Source: Actinomycetes bacterium
GTDB taxonomy: Bacteria; Actinomycetota; Actinomycetes; Mycobacteriales; Mycobacteriaceae
Direction: 5' to 3'
Assembly (NCBI GenBank): GCA_023461275.1
Contig: JAEYMI010000052.1
Location: 32,797 to 96,796, forward strand
Length of the DNA: 64,000 nt
In this document: positions 50,360 through 59,711 of the stretch, in pieces
How positions within the stretch are numbered: the stretch's first letter is position 1
Layout of the letters: every line of letters begins with the position of its first letter
Program-made: the position numbers and the translations under genes
Notes under the pieces: generated by a model
Told to the model about the DNA's origin: nothing
The model's database searches: none
Seen by the model: the letters and a program-made list of their open reading frames with translations, nothing else

Positions 50360-51355
50360 TCAGCCTCGCAGTGCGCGATAGGCCCCGATGGCCACCCGTC
50401 GCAGATCGCGGTACCAAGCCTCGGTCTGGAAGCTGAACGCCATCATCTCCACCGCGTGGGTGCCGGTGCGCAGCAGGCCGAGAGCCTTGAGACGCGGGCC
50501 GTCGGCGTGGGCCATCCGCACGCGATGTCCCTCCAGGACGAACTCGCGCGCGAGGTTCGCCGACTTCGATCCGTCATGAAAACGGAACGCGCCCAACGGT
50601 TCGTCGAAGATCACCTGACGCAGATCGGCGTCGGCCATACGCAGCTGCAGGGCCAGGTCCATCACCGTGTTGAGGTCGGTGTCGAAGCCGCCGATCTCAC
50701 GAAGGTAGTGGGTACGCATCGCGATCGAACCGGAGAACGCGGCACAGCCCAGCGACACCAGGCGGAACACCTCGATCCGGTGCGGCGGGAAGTTGTCGAC
50801 GATCGAGCCGTCGCCCCGGATGATCCGATGCGCGCCGACCGCCACGTCGGCGTCCGGGTCGCTCTCCAATGCGGCACGCAGCGCGGCGATTCCGCCGTCG
50901 ACGACCATGTCGTCGGCGTTGAGCCAGAGCACCCAGTCACCGACCGCCCGCTGCAGGCAGCGGTTCAGCGCGTCGGATTGTCCGTGGTCGGACTCGACGA
51001 CCACGCGGATGCGGGGGTCCAATTCGGCCAGCTCGCACAGGAATTCCGCGGAGCCGTCGGTGGATCGGGCGTCCTGGATGACGAGTTCGTCGGCCGGGCC
51101 GAGCTGCTCGAGCACGCTGGAGATGGCCACCGGCAGAAACTCTCCCGGGTTGTACGACGGCATCAGCACGCTGATCGTCGGCGCTGCGGTCACCTCTGCG
51201 GGCGAAACCTCCTCGGGCCCTGCGTGATTCGGGGTTCCCGCGGGGTCCGGGTTCACAGCGTGGTCGGGGTTCACAGCGGGGTCCGCGGCCACAGCGCGGT
51301 CCGGGGCCGGCACGTCGCCTGCGGTACGGATGTGGTGGGTGAAATCGAGTGTCAT
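50360..51355 (-). CDS. GT2 family glycosyltransferase, module 3
   Basis: 331 residues, GT-A fold. PTISVLMPSYNPGEFLPVAI opens the domain at about residue 60, LWLNADDMV carries the metal-binding DD, and QARST-like VIQDARSTDGS lies between. The first 55 residues are a low-complexity extension with repeated DPAVNPDHAVNPD units. The only GT2 in the island, suggesting a different linkage in the module 3 polymer. ATG 51355 overlaps the Wzz-like stop. Confidence 0.88.
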   Translation of the reverse strand: MTLDFTHHIRTAGDVPAPDRAVAADPAVNPDHAVNPDPAGTPNHAGPEEVSPAEVTAAPTISVLMPSYNPGEFLPVAISSVLEQLGPADELVIQDARSTDGSAEFLCELAELDPRIRVVVESDHGQSDALNRCLQRAVGDWVLWLNADDMVVDGGIAALRAALESDPDADVAVGAHRIIRGDGSIVDNFPPHRIEVFRLVSLGCAAFSGSIAMRTHYLREIGGFDTDLNTVMDLALQLRMADADLRQVIFDEPLGAFRFHDGSKSANLAREFVLEGHRVRMAHADGPRLKALGLLRTGTHAVEMMAFSFQTEAWYRDLRRVAIGAYRALRG

Positions 51356-53043
51356 CGGGTTCCTCTCCAGGTGACATGGGTGCCGTTGACATGGTTGCCG
51401 TTGGTGTTGCCGCTGATGTGATTGCCGTTCATACGGGTGCTGTTGACCTTCTCGGGGAACATCGACACGGTGTTCTGCCCGACGGCGATCGGATGAATGA
51501 TGGTCTCTTCGGGTAGCTGCCAGACACTGGCGCCGTCCAGCGGATCGAACTCGTCGACAGCGCCCTCCGCGTCATCGACAGCGCCCTCCGCGTCATTGAC
51601 AGCGCCCTCCGGCTCGTCGACGGCGCCCTCCGCGTCGTCCACGGCGCCCTCGTCCTCATCCACGGCGCCCTCCGGCTCTTCGACAGCGCCCTCCGCGTCA
51701 TCCACAGCGCCCTCGTCCTCATCCACGGCGCCCTCGCCCTCATCCACAGCGCCCTCCGCCTCGTCGACGGCGCCCTCCGGCTCGTCGACGGCACCCTCGG
51801 GCTCGTCGACGGCACCCTCGGGCTCGTCGGTAGCAGCTTCCTGCTCAACCGATTCGACGACGGGCGTCACCGCGGCCGGCTCCGACGGAACGAGCTGCAC
51901 AACAGCAGGTTCCACCGACGCAGCCTCAACCCCGGCGGGTTCGACAGCTGCTGCCTCGACCACGCCAGGCTCGACCACGCCAGGCTCGTCGACGCCAGGC
52001 TTGACGTCGGCAGATCCAACGACGGCGGGCTCAACGACGGCAGGCTCAACAGCAACAGGCTCGACGGCCTCGTGCGCGGGCTTGTGCGGAGTGATCGGCG
52101 ACCGGTGCGCCGGCGCGGGCTGCTCGGCCGGGACGGGTCCGACGGCCGACTGACCGAACCGACGATGTCCATTGTGTCCGTTCTGGTGCGCGCCCTCTGG
52201 GCCGTCCACGCCGCGCAACGCGCCCATCCGGTTGTGTCGCTCGTGCACGCGCTGGCCACGCATCCGATTGCCTTGTCCGGCTGCCCGGTTCGGGTTCGGC
52301 CCGCCGGTGAGGCCACTCACCGGGTTGCCACCGAGGCGTCCGTCGTGACGGCCGGCCCGCACGATGGAGATCACCTGCGTCGGCTGGTCGTCGGCCTCGG
52401 GGCGATTCGGCGCCTCGGGTTCGGCCTCGGACTTCTTGCGCCGCAAGCGGAATCGGAACCGCGCCGGCACGATCAGCGCCAGCACCGCACCGAACACCAG
52501 TCCGATGCCGGTCTGCATGCCCACTTTCGCGACGTCGAAGGTCGGCACGCGCTGGATACCGGCTGCGGCCGGCTGCAGTACCAGCAGACCTAGCGACTGC
52601 TGACCGCCACCGAGCGGCTTCTCCGCGTCACTGACCACGACGACCAGCTGATCGGACACCGCCTGCGCGAGATGTGCTGCCACATCCGGGGTTCCGGCGG
52701 TCGCGGTGATGTCGAGCAGCACCGTACCCGGCGTCGTCGTCACCGACACCATGCTCGCCAGCTGCCCGGCGGTGACCTTCTCACCCGAACGATTGGCGGC
52801 CTGGGTCAACACTTCCTGGCCCATCGCCACGGTCTGATAGGTCTTCACCCGCGACTCGGCGGCCAGAGTGCCCTGGTTGGCCGAGTTGACGTCTTGGGCT
52901 GCAGTCGCGACGAACATACGCACCGTGGCGCGATAGGTGCTCGGCGCGGTCACCGACTGCACAGTCGGTATCAGGAATCCGATCAGCCCGCACACCAGGA
53001 TCAACGGCCACCGCCGGATCAGGGTATGGAGGTGGTCTTTCAT
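51352..53043 (-). CDS. Wzz-like co-polymerase with giant acidic repeat tail, module 3 (a)
   Basis: 563 residues. TM1 at about 12-30, Wzz extracytoplasmic domain, TM2 at about 174-193, then a 370-residue cytoplasmic tail with no ATPase domain. The tail begins basic (200-300), turns into Val/Glu/Pro-rich VEPAVVEPAVV segments (327-395) and then 13 heptapeptides of the type DEPEGAV (406-496). The end returns to an Asn/Gly/His-rich sequence. Usual Wzz tails are under 30 residues. The tail may bind partner proteins or sense chain assembly. ATG 53043 overlaps the polymerase stop. Confidence 0.83.
   Translation of the reverse strand: MKDHLHTLIRRWPLILVCGLIGFLIPTVQSVTAPSTYRATVRMFVATAAQDVNSANQGTLAAESRVKTYQTVAMGQEVLTQAANRSGEKVTAGQLASMVSVTTTPGTVLLDITATAGTPDVAAHLAQAVSDQLVVVVSDAEKPLGGGQQSLGLLVLQPAAAGIQRVPTFDVAKVGMQTGIGLVFGAVLALIVPARFRFRLRRKKSEAEPEAPNRPEADDQPTQVISIVRAGRHDGRLGGNPVSGLTGGPNPNRAAGQGNRMRGQRVHERHNRMGALRGVDGPEGAHQNGHNGHRRFGQSAVGPVPAEQPAPAHRSPITPHKPAHEAVEPVAVEPAVVEPAVVGSADVKPGVDEPGVVEPGVVEAAAVEPAGVEAASVEPAVVQLVPSEPAAVTPVVESVEQEAATDEPEGAVDEPEGAVDEPEGAVDEAEGAVDEGEGAVDEDEGAVDDAEGAVEEPEGAVDEDEGAVDDAEGAVDEPEGAVNDAEGAVDDAEGAVDEFDPLDGASVWQLPEETIIHPIAVGQNTVSMFPEKVNSTRMNGNHISGNTNGNHVNGTHVTWRGTR
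51556..51828 (-). repeat. Thirteen 21-bp tandem repeats in Wzz-like gene
   Basis: Thirteen in-frame 21-base units (273 bases) encode DEPEGAV, DEAEGAV, DEGEGAV, DEDEGAV, DDAEGAV, EEPEGAV and NDAEGAV variants, each sharing the GGCGCCCTC / GCGCCCTCC core on the plus strand. Copy number is expected to be variable between isolates. Confidence 0.95.
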
Positions 53044-54608
53044 CGCAGTCTCATTTCTGGTCTCTCAACAACTCTGGTCTCTGGTCTCATCGGCACTGGT
53101 CTCATCTGCACCGGTCTCATCAGGTCTTGCCCCATCGGCACCGGCCTCACCGGCGTCACCGGGCGCGACCCCACCGGCATCGGCGTCACCGGGCCCGTCC
53201 CCATCGGCACCGGCCTCGGAATCACCTGGGTCTCTTCGAGATCGGGCACCACCCTCAGCCGCGGACGACCACCGGTCGGCCCGGGCACCGGCCGTCCCGG
53301 TCCCCGACCATCGGCCGGTCGCGGTCCGGCGCCCTCAGGCTGGCGTAAACCGCCCGAACCGGAACCCTTTGCGCGGGAGAACTTCTCAAACGCCAACCGC
53401 CCCGGTCCGACGTAGAGCGGCAGGATGGCGGTGAACGGGATGATCCCGAAGAAGTACGGCACGAACAAGGATTCGAGCGTGCACGCCCCGATCACGCCAC
53501 ACAGGTAGACGATCAGCACTTCGCGTTCGGCCCGCGAGACGAGGAACAGCTTCAACACCACCGCTCCGACGACCACGACGACACCCCACATGCCTACCGA
53601 CACAGTCATATCCAGCCACGCGTTGTGGGGTGAGTAGTTGGCGTCGAAAATGGTGGTGAGCCCGAAGTGTTCCCACGCGAGCGGGCCGTGCCCGATGAAC
53701 GGACGTTGCGCGATCATCTGTTTGCCGTTGTTCCACAGCATCCCGCGGTAGCTGAAGGACGCGTCGCCGTACCGCAGCGCGGCCGGTGCCAGCGAGAGCA
53801 GCAGCGCCGACACCAGCCCGATACCGAGCACTGCCGAACGCATCCGGCCCCGGGCGACCCGCAACGCGAAGTGCATGGCCACCACGATCCCGACACCGAT
53901 GAAAGCTGTTCGGCTACCGGCCAACTCGCCGATCAGCAACACGCCGACCACGAATCCCGCGGCCCGATACCAGGCGACGCCGACGACCGCGAACGGCAGG
54001 ATCAGCGCCACCGTCAGCCCCAGCACGTTGCCGTTGCCGGCGAAGTCCGACGTGAGCACCCGCCCCGCGGAACCACACTTGTCTTCCCGGCATGCCACCA
54101 CGATCGCCGGGTTCAGCAGGATCGCCGCGAGCACCGACACCGAGATGCTGACCAGCGCGATCCGGCACCCCAGCGCCACCGCCGCCACCGACACCCCCGT
54201 TCCCTTGGTCAGCGTGAGCAGCAGCAACGTCGCACCCAGACCCCAGCGCAGCAGGTCACTCTTGCCGTGGCCGGCCAGGATCGGGAACAGCGCCGACGCC
54301 GACACCGTCAGGATCAGCGCCACCGGCAGATCAATGGTCAGGCCGGGCCGATTGACGTTGCGCGCCAACGTGATCACCAGAACCGCCAACGCCGGGGCGT
54401 ACCACAGCGACGGGAACAGCGCCGACGACGGGCCGCCCAGCAGGATCGGGCCGAGGAAGAACGTCATGATCGGCGGCCACGCGGTGATCGCCACGGTGCC
54501 GATCACGGCGAGGCGGTTCTCGTCGTCGAGTTCGGCATAGCCGGCGATGAACGGATAGGCGCTCGCCCCGATGATCGCGACCGCGAGGACGGCGTAGAGG
54601 ATGACCAT
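53040..54608 (-). CDS. Wzy-type polymerase (O-antigen ligase family), module 3
   Basis: 522 residues, 10-12 helices. The Wzy_C loop contains SFSYRGMLWNNGKQMIAQ, FIGHGPLAWEHFG and NYSPHNAWLDMTVSVG. After residue 400 follows a long hydrophilic tail ending in repeated RPVPM and RPVTP units, again low-complexity. Polymerises module 3 units. ATG 54608 shares its A with the stop of the next Wzz-like gene. Confidence 0.87.
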   Translation of the reverse strand: MVILYAVLAVAIIGASAYPFIAGYAELDDENRLAVIGTVAITAWPPIMTFFLGPILLGGPSSALFPSLWYAPALAVLVITLARNVNRPGLTIDLPVALILTVSASALFPILAGHGKSDLLRWGLGATLLLLTLTKGTGVSVAAVALGCRIALVSISVSVLAAILLNPAIVVACREDKCGSAGRVLTSDFAGNGNVLGLTVALILPFAVVGVAWYRAAGFVVGVLLIGELAGSRTAFIGVGIVVAMHFALRVARGRMRSAVLGIGLVSALLLSLAPAALRYGDASFSYRGMLWNNGKQMIAQRPFIGHGPLAWEHFGLTTIFDANYSPHNAWLDMTVSVGMWGVVVVVGAVVLKLFLVSRAEREVLIVYLCGVIGACTLESLFVPYFFGIIPFTAILPLYVGPGRLAFEKFSRAKGSGSGGLRQPEGAGPRPADGRGPGRPVPGPTGGRPRLRVVPDLEETQVIPRPVPMGTGPVTPMPVGSRPVTPVRPVPMGQDLMRPVQMRPVPMRPETRVVERPEMRLR

Positions 54609-55240
54609 CAGGCGGCCACCTCGCGTCGAACCCGGCGCCGCGACCGCGACACCGCGACCGGGGTGTACGAGCGCATCAGCGACACCGCCAGGCCCAGCAC
54701 CAGCCCCACCAGGGCGTACTGGATCATCGACGTCATCGTGCCCGGCTTGTTGATCGGCGCGCCGGCAGGCACGTGATCGATCACCGTCGCGCGCATCGGC
54801 AGCAGCTGCTCACGCTCGGGAATCACCTGTGCGAGTTGCTCGGCCAGCGCGTCGGCCTCGGTGGTCGCCGCCTTCGGCGAGTCCGATCGCACGACGATGG
54901 TGATCAGCGACGAATCCTTCACCGAGGTCACCGACATCCGCTTGGCCAGCTCCAGCGGATTGATCTTGAGGCCGAAGTTCGAGATCGCCAGCGCCAGAAA
55001 CGACGACGTGCGTGCCACCGCCGCGTACTCCTCCAGACGACGCTTCTCAAAGGTCAGCGCCATCAGGCCGCCACCGTCCTCGGCGCCACCGTAGATCGAC
55101 GGCATTACCGTGGCCTGCGCAGAATAGTCACGGCCGCCCATCCGCTCCACGGACACACCGACTCCGGCCCCGAGGATCAGCCCCGCGAGCAGCAGAATCA
55201 GGTTGGCCCGCACAAAAGCGGGGAGGGCGGCGACTCTCAT
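54608..55240 (-). CDS. Wzz-like co-polymerase, module 3 (b)
   Basis: 210 residues. TM1 at about 12-32, extracytoplasmic domain with MPSIYGGAEDGGGLMAL and EREQLLPMRATVIDHVPAG (typical Pro/Gly-rich second helix lead-in), TM2 at about 168-187, basic tail SRSRRRVRRE. No cytoplasmic kinase domain. ATG 55240 overlaps the glycosyltransferase stop (ATGA). Confidence 0.85.
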   Translation of the reverse strand: MRVAALPAFVRANLILLLAGLILGAGVGVSVERMGGRDYSAQATVMPSIYGGAEDGGGLMALTFEKRRLEEYAAVARTSSFLALAISNFGLKINPLELAKRMSVTSVKDSSLITIVVRSDSPKAATTEADALAEQLAQVIPEREQLLPMRATVIDHVPAGAPINKPGTMTSMIQYALVGLVLGLAVSLMRSYTPVAVSRSRRRVRREVAA

Positions 55241-56391
55241 GCCACGCACCCCCGAGCCGACCGGCGCGCCCGCACCGACCGGTCGTACACACCGAGCAGG
55301 TCGTCGACGACCGACGACATCGAGAAGGTGGAGGCCGAGGCAGCCTGCCCACCGCGACCCATCCGCGCGGCGGCATCGGGGTTGTCGAGCAGACTGCGAA
55401 TAGCGTTGAACAGCGAATCATCATCGAGGTCGACGACGTACCCGGCGCCGTGATCGGCCACCTCGCCGGCCAGACCACACGACTTGGTGATCACCACCGG
55501 CCGGCCCACCGACATGGCCTCGAGCACCGACATCGGGTACGGCTCGTCCACCGACGGCAGCACATACACCGACGACGAAGCGATCCGCGCCGGCACCAGA
55601 TCCGGATCCACCGGGCCCTCGTAGCGCAGGTATGGGGAGTTGGCTTCGGCGACAGCATCTTTCACCGCCTGCTCGCAACCACCATCGGGTCCGACGACGG
55701 TGAACGTGGCACGCACCCCGGCGTCGAGAAGCCGACGCGCCACCCGCACGAACACCTCGGGCCGCTTACGCGGGTGCAGTCGCGCCAGGTAGAGCACCTC
55801 CGGGTGGGATGCGGCGTCGACGCCCCCGACAGATGTCGACGCCGCATACCCGGGCACCCCATTACGCAGTCGCGTCAACGGGGCGCAGTACTCGGAAACC
55901 TGAATGATCTGTGCGCGTTCGGTTCCGGTCAGATACAGGATGTTCGACGCCGACTCCAGCACCGGCCGGGTCGCCATCGCGTCCAGCGGGCGGGCCAACA
56001 GCTTTTCCGACGGGTCGATCATCCCGTGGGTCTGCAGCACGTAGGGCACGCCGGCCCGGCGGGCCACCAAAGCGGCTGGCAGCGTGACGAATTCACGCGA
56101 CATGTGCACATGCACAACGTCGAATTCGTCGATGTCCTTGACCAGCCGACGAACCAGCGCCGGTGAGCTGAGCCCGGCCACCCCGAGCCCGGGCACGGCC
56201 TTCGACGGGTACAGCCACGCCGGTACCCCCTCGACGGAGGTCGGTGGCGTGTCGTAGCCCTCGCAGGCCCCGGCGATCGTCACGTCGTGGCCGCGCCGCA
56301 TCAGTTCCGCGGACAGGTTGGTCGCCACCCGGGTGGGGCCACCATAGGCGCCGTCCGGGCTGAACAGTGTTGCGATGTGCAGAATTTTCAT
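55237..56391 (-). CDS. GT4 family glycosyltransferase, module 3
   Basis: 384 residues. MKILHIATLFSPDGAYGGP, HVHMSREFVTLPA, QTHGMIDPS, LRNGVPG, LARLHPRKRPEVFV and an intact EX7E (DEPYPMSVLEA) show a functional GT-B enzyme. It is the closest relative of the disrupted GT4-like protein at 43059-44336. ATG 56391 shares its A with the lipase stop. Confidence 0.89.
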   Translation of the reverse strand: MKILHIATLFSPDGAYGGPTRVATNLSAELMRRGHDVTIAGACEGYDTPPTSVEGVPAWLYPSKAVPGLGVAGLSSPALVRRLVKDIDEFDVVHVHMSREFVTLPAALVARRAGVPYVLQTHGMIDPSEKLLARPLDAMATRPVLESASNILYLTGTERAQIIQVSEYCAPLTRLRNGVPGYAASTSVGGVDAASHPEVLYLARLHPRKRPEVFVRVARRLLDAGVRATFTVVGPDGGCEQAVKDAVAEANSPYLRYEGPVDPDLVPARIASSSVYVLPSVDEPYPMSVLEAMSVGRPVVITKSCGLAGEVADHGAGYVVDLDDDSLFNAIRSLLDNPDAAARMGRGGQAASASTFSMSSVVDDLLGVYDRSVRARRSARGCVA

Positions 56392-57622
56392 CAACGGCCC
56401 CCCGCCGTACAGGATGACGTCACCCGACGTCCGGCGAATCGATCGCCGATCCACTGGATCGACGCGTCGTCGACGCCCAGATCGTCGTGGTGCTTGCCAC
56501 CAATTTCGTTATGTACCACAGTGTCTCCGGCGTCACATGCCTTCTCGACGGCGTGCCGGGTCCAGTCCGCGTCGATGATCGGATCATCGGTGCCGTTGAC
56601 TACCAGCAGCGGGGCGACGGCACGCCGCATCGGTAATGCGTTGTGCTGCAGGATCTTCGTCACCATGATGCGGTCGCGGCCGTCGAGAGCGACCGGTCCG
56701 CGGGCACCGGTCCGCCCGACGGCGCTGATCCGGGCGGCGTTCTCGCAGCCGAGGATGTCGTGGGAGGTCTCCGGCGACACGGCGAGCAGCTGCCCTCGTC
56801 GACGACCGTCGGCTCCGAACGCGCGGCACCGACGACGACCAGCGGATAGAGCACACGCTGACCGGCGGTGAGCGTGCCCTTGGTGGCGCCGTCGACCATG
56901 GCGGTCATGTCGGACACCGGTGCCTGTGCGACCCCGCCGACCATGTGCAGATCCGAGCCGTACTCGCCGGCGAGTTCGGTGGCGGCCCAGATCGCCTGGC
57001 CGCCTTGGGAAGCTCCCCATCCGGCCCACTGCGCCGACGCCGCGTCGTCGATCCGACGCAACGCGCGGACCGAGTCGATCACGTTGTGCGCGGCGGTGAC
57101 CGGCTCGAGGTAAGGGTGCACGCCGCTGCGGCCGAGGCCCTGATAGTCGGTGAGCGCCACCGCGAAACCGCGGTTCAGCAGGGCCACCACCTCACCGGCG
57201 TAGCCGCCGAGATCGGGGCGCATCGACGGTCCGCACCCATTGGACAGTCCGATGGTGGCGTGCGCGAGTGCCACCACCGGCCACCCGTCGGCCGGTGCGG
57301 TGCCGCGCGGCACGAAGAACGTCCCCGACACCACGGTCGCGGCGTCATCGACGCCCGACGTGGAGCGGTAGCTCGCCGCAACCGACTGCGCGGCAACGGC
57401 ATCGATATCCGGGTAGCGCCCGGTGATGGAGTTCGTGTAGCCGACGATGTCGCCGGGACGGGCGGGCAGCGGCGCGTCGGCGTCCGGCGCGCCGTCGATG
57501 CCCACTCCGGCGGGCTTCGACGCGACGCCGGTCGCCGACGGCTGCTGCTGGGCGCACCCCGCGGAGCCCAGCATCACCGCCGCCCCCAGGACGACGATGA
57601 ACGTGTACACGGTGCGTGTCAC
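56391..57622 (-). pseudogene. Frameshifted lipoprotein lipase (LIP family), module 3
   Basis: Homologue of the lipases at 5605 and 37614. From GTG 57622 (overlapping the wcaI stop) the frame encodes a lipobox (GSAGC, Cys23), LAHATIG, TDYQGLG, HPYLEP and GASQGG, up to VVVGAARSEPTVVDEG. Near the CCC run at 56793-56795 the homology moves to another frame (VSPETSHDILGCENAA, LLVVNGTDDPIIDADW, then the histidine region and stop). Total length 1232 bases is not a multiple of three. It is either a true single-base indel or a sequencing error at a short homopolymer; as read, the product ends early without the catalytic histidine. Confidence 0.82.
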
Positions 57623-58902
57623 GCCGGCCTCACCTCGTCGACGGCCATCAGGTCGTCGGCCACCAGTGCCAGACGTCCATTGCCGAGGTGGTGACGGTGC
57701 ATCAGCGTGGTGCACCAGCGGTCGTACCGATTCAGCGCGGCATCGCGATCCAGCGACTTGCCGGCGTAGCGTCGTCCGGCGGCGCTCATCTGTTCTCCCG
57801 CAGCCGAATCCGCGGCCATCAGCCACGCAGCCTCGAGCAGTGCGCCCGGATCACCGGAGGCCACCATGCGGCCGGCGTCGGCGCGACGCATCTCCGCCGC
57901 GGTCGCGCCACGGGGATCGGTGGCCGCCAGAATCGGACGGCCGGCAGCGAAGTACGACGTCAGCTTGCTGGGCACCGCCATCTCGGTGACGCCCGGGCGT
58001 TCGTTGACGAGCAGGATGTCGGCCGCGGCCAGCGCCGGCATGTACTCGGCGTCGGGCAGCGGGTCGATGAAGTCCAGTCGCTGCACGTGCGGAGCCGAAG
58101 CCTCCAGTGCGGCACGCTGATTGCCGTCACCCATAAGGACGAAACGCACCGGCATCTCGTAGTTGTCGGCGAGCTTGGCGGCGTCGACCACGTTGCCCAG
58201 CCCCTGCTTGAGACCCATGTTGCCGCTGTGCAGGACCACCACCTCGTCGTCGGCCCAGCCCAGGCGGCGTCGGGTGGCGAACCGGTCGGCGGGTATCGGA
58301 CGCACATGGGTCCAGTTGCCGATCACCGTCATCTGCTCGCGGCGCGCGCCGATGCCGGCCAGCGTGTCGACGAACCGGTCGTGGATGACCACCGCGCCGG
58401 TAGCCGAGTTGATCAGCGATGCCTCCATGCGCGACAACACTTTCGCCGCCCGCGCCGGCATCGCGCCGGTCTCCACCACACCCTTGCTGTAGATGTCGTG
58501 CACGATGACGCCGACCGGGATGCCGGCGGCCTTCGCGCGGGCCACCACGTAGCACGACGCGATGAGCGCCGGGCTGACCGCGATCACCAGGTCGGGTCGA
58601 CGCCAGGCGTGGGTCGCCAGGGCGCGCGCGAAGCTCATCTCCATCCGAACCCGGTTGACGGCGCGTGGGTTCGACGGAACATAGTGCGGCACATGGCGAA
58701 TGGTCACCCGGCCGTGGCGTTCGTGATGCGTTTCGCCGTCGTCGAAGCCGTCGTGCACCGACCACTCCGGGTAGTGCGGCAGGCCGGTGATCACGTCGAT
58801 GGTGTGCCCGCGGGCCGCGAGTCCCTCGGCGAGATCGCGTGTGTACGGGGCGATTCCGGTGACCTCGGGTGCGTAGTTGATCCCGATGATGGTGATACGC
58901 AT
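57619..58902 (-). CDS. wcaI: WcaI-like GT4 glycosyltransferase, module 3
   Basis: 427 residues. MRITIIGINYAPEVTGIAPY, LPHYPEWSV, VVLHSGNMGLKQGLGN and RPGVTEMAVPSKLTSYF identify the WcaI group. More diverged from the module 1 and 2 enzymes than those are from each other. ATG 58902 shares its A with the wcaF stop. Confidence 0.88.
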   Translation of the reverse strand: MRITIIGINYAPEVTGIAPYTRDLAEGLAARGHTIDVITGLPHYPEWSVHDGFDDGETHHERHGRVTIRHVPHYVPSNPRAVNRVRMEMSFARALATHAWRRPDLVIAVSPALIASCYVVARAKAAGIPVGVIVHDIYSKGVVETGAMPARAAKVLSRMEASLINSATGAVVIHDRFVDTLAGIGARREQMTVIGNWTHVRPIPADRFATRRRLGWADDEVVVLHSGNMGLKQGLGNVVDAAKLADNYEMPVRFVLMGDGNQRAALEASAPHVQRLDFIDPLPDAEYMPALAAADILLVNERPGVTEMAVPSKLTSYFAAGRPILAATDPRGATAAEMRRADAGRMVASGDPGALLEAAWLMAADSAAGEQMSAAGRRYAGKSLDRDAALNRYDRWCTTLMHRHHLGNGRLALVADDLMAVDEVRPA

Positions 58903-59711
58903 CAGACCCTCCTCAATGACGGACGGACGCTGTTCTTGATGTTCTGAAGTTTCTGGATGTTCTGCGCACCCTGGGTGCTGATGGTGCGACGCAGCGTGGG
59001 CGGTGCGTCGCCGTCACGCTCGGCGATCTGCGGGGCCGCGACCCGCACCATGGCGTCGGCTGGCACGTCCTCGCTGACCAGCGCGGTCGCGCCGACCACC
59101 GCGCGGTCGCCGATGGATACCCCGCGCAACACCGTCGACCGTGCGGCAAGCCACACCGACTCGCCGACCAGGATCGGGGCATGGTCGGAGTCGAAGCCAC
59201 GCTCATGCCGCTTGTGACTTCCGGTGCACAGCAACACTTCCTGCGAGATGCAGGTATTGGGGCCGATGATCACGGTCTCGAGGTTGAGCAGCCACGACCG
59301 CTCCCCGATCCACGAGTCGTCGCCGACGACGAGGTTCCACGGCCAGTGGATGTGCACGTCGTGGCGGATCAGCACCCGCTCACCGATCTGCGCACCGAAC
59401 GAACGCAGGATCGCCACCCGCGCCGCCCGCGGCATCCACCACTGCTTGAAGACCGGGCGGATCAGCAGCCAGCCGGCCTTCGCCACCCGGGAACGCTCGT
59501 TCTGGCACGGCTCGCTGCGGTACTCGCGCAACGAGAACGACCCCGAGTAGCGCGGCATGGCGGTGGATGCGGCGACAGTCGATGCGGCCGATGTGGATGC
59601 TGCTGAGGTGGATGCTGCTGATGTGGGCGCTGCCGAGGTGGACGCGGCCCGGCTGGTGGATGCAGCTGAGCCGGTGGACGCGGCTGAGTTGTTGGACGCG
59701 GCGAATCTCAT
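58902..59711 (-). CDS. wcaF: WcaF-like acetyltransferase with repeat extensions, module 3
   Basis: 269 residues, longer than the 200-207 of its relatives because of two low-complexity ends. The N-terminal 50 residues are a SAAST array, and the C-terminus contains a duplicated QNIQKLQNIK unit. The core keeps LIRHDVHIHWPWNLVVGDD and CISQEVLLCTGSHKRHE with the catalytic histidine. ATG 59711 overlaps the fcl stop. Confidence 0.88.
   Translation of the reverse strand: MRFAASNNSAASTGSAASTSRAASTSAAPTSAASTSAASTSAASTVAASTAMPRYSGSFSLREYRSEPCQNERSRVAKAGWLLIRPVFKQWWMPRAARVAILRSFGAQIGERVLIRHDVHIHWPWNLVVGDDSWIGERSWLLNLETVIIGPNTCISQEVLLCTGSHKRHERGFDSDHAPILVGESVWLAARSTVLRGVSIGDRAVVGATALVSEDVPADAMVRVAAPQIAERDGDAPPTLRRTISTQGAQNIQKLQNIKNSVRPSLRRV
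59562..59687 (-). repeat. 15-bp tandem repeats (SAAST) at the 5' end of wcaF
   Basis: About eight units, mostly 15 bases, encode SAAST, SAAPT and VAAST pentapeptides at residues 9-50 of the module 3 WcaF-like protein. Confidence 0.8.

Noticed and set aside
49745..51421. 558-codon plus-strand frame
   Set aside because: Antisense to the flippase, GT2 and Wzz genes; the product is His/Arg/Gln-rich without domains.
51497..52153. Plus-strand Ser/Thr/Ala/Pro repeat protein
   Set aside because: It is the reverse reading of the acidic heptapeptide array; no ribosome site, and the minus-strand frame has clear membrane helices and operon context.
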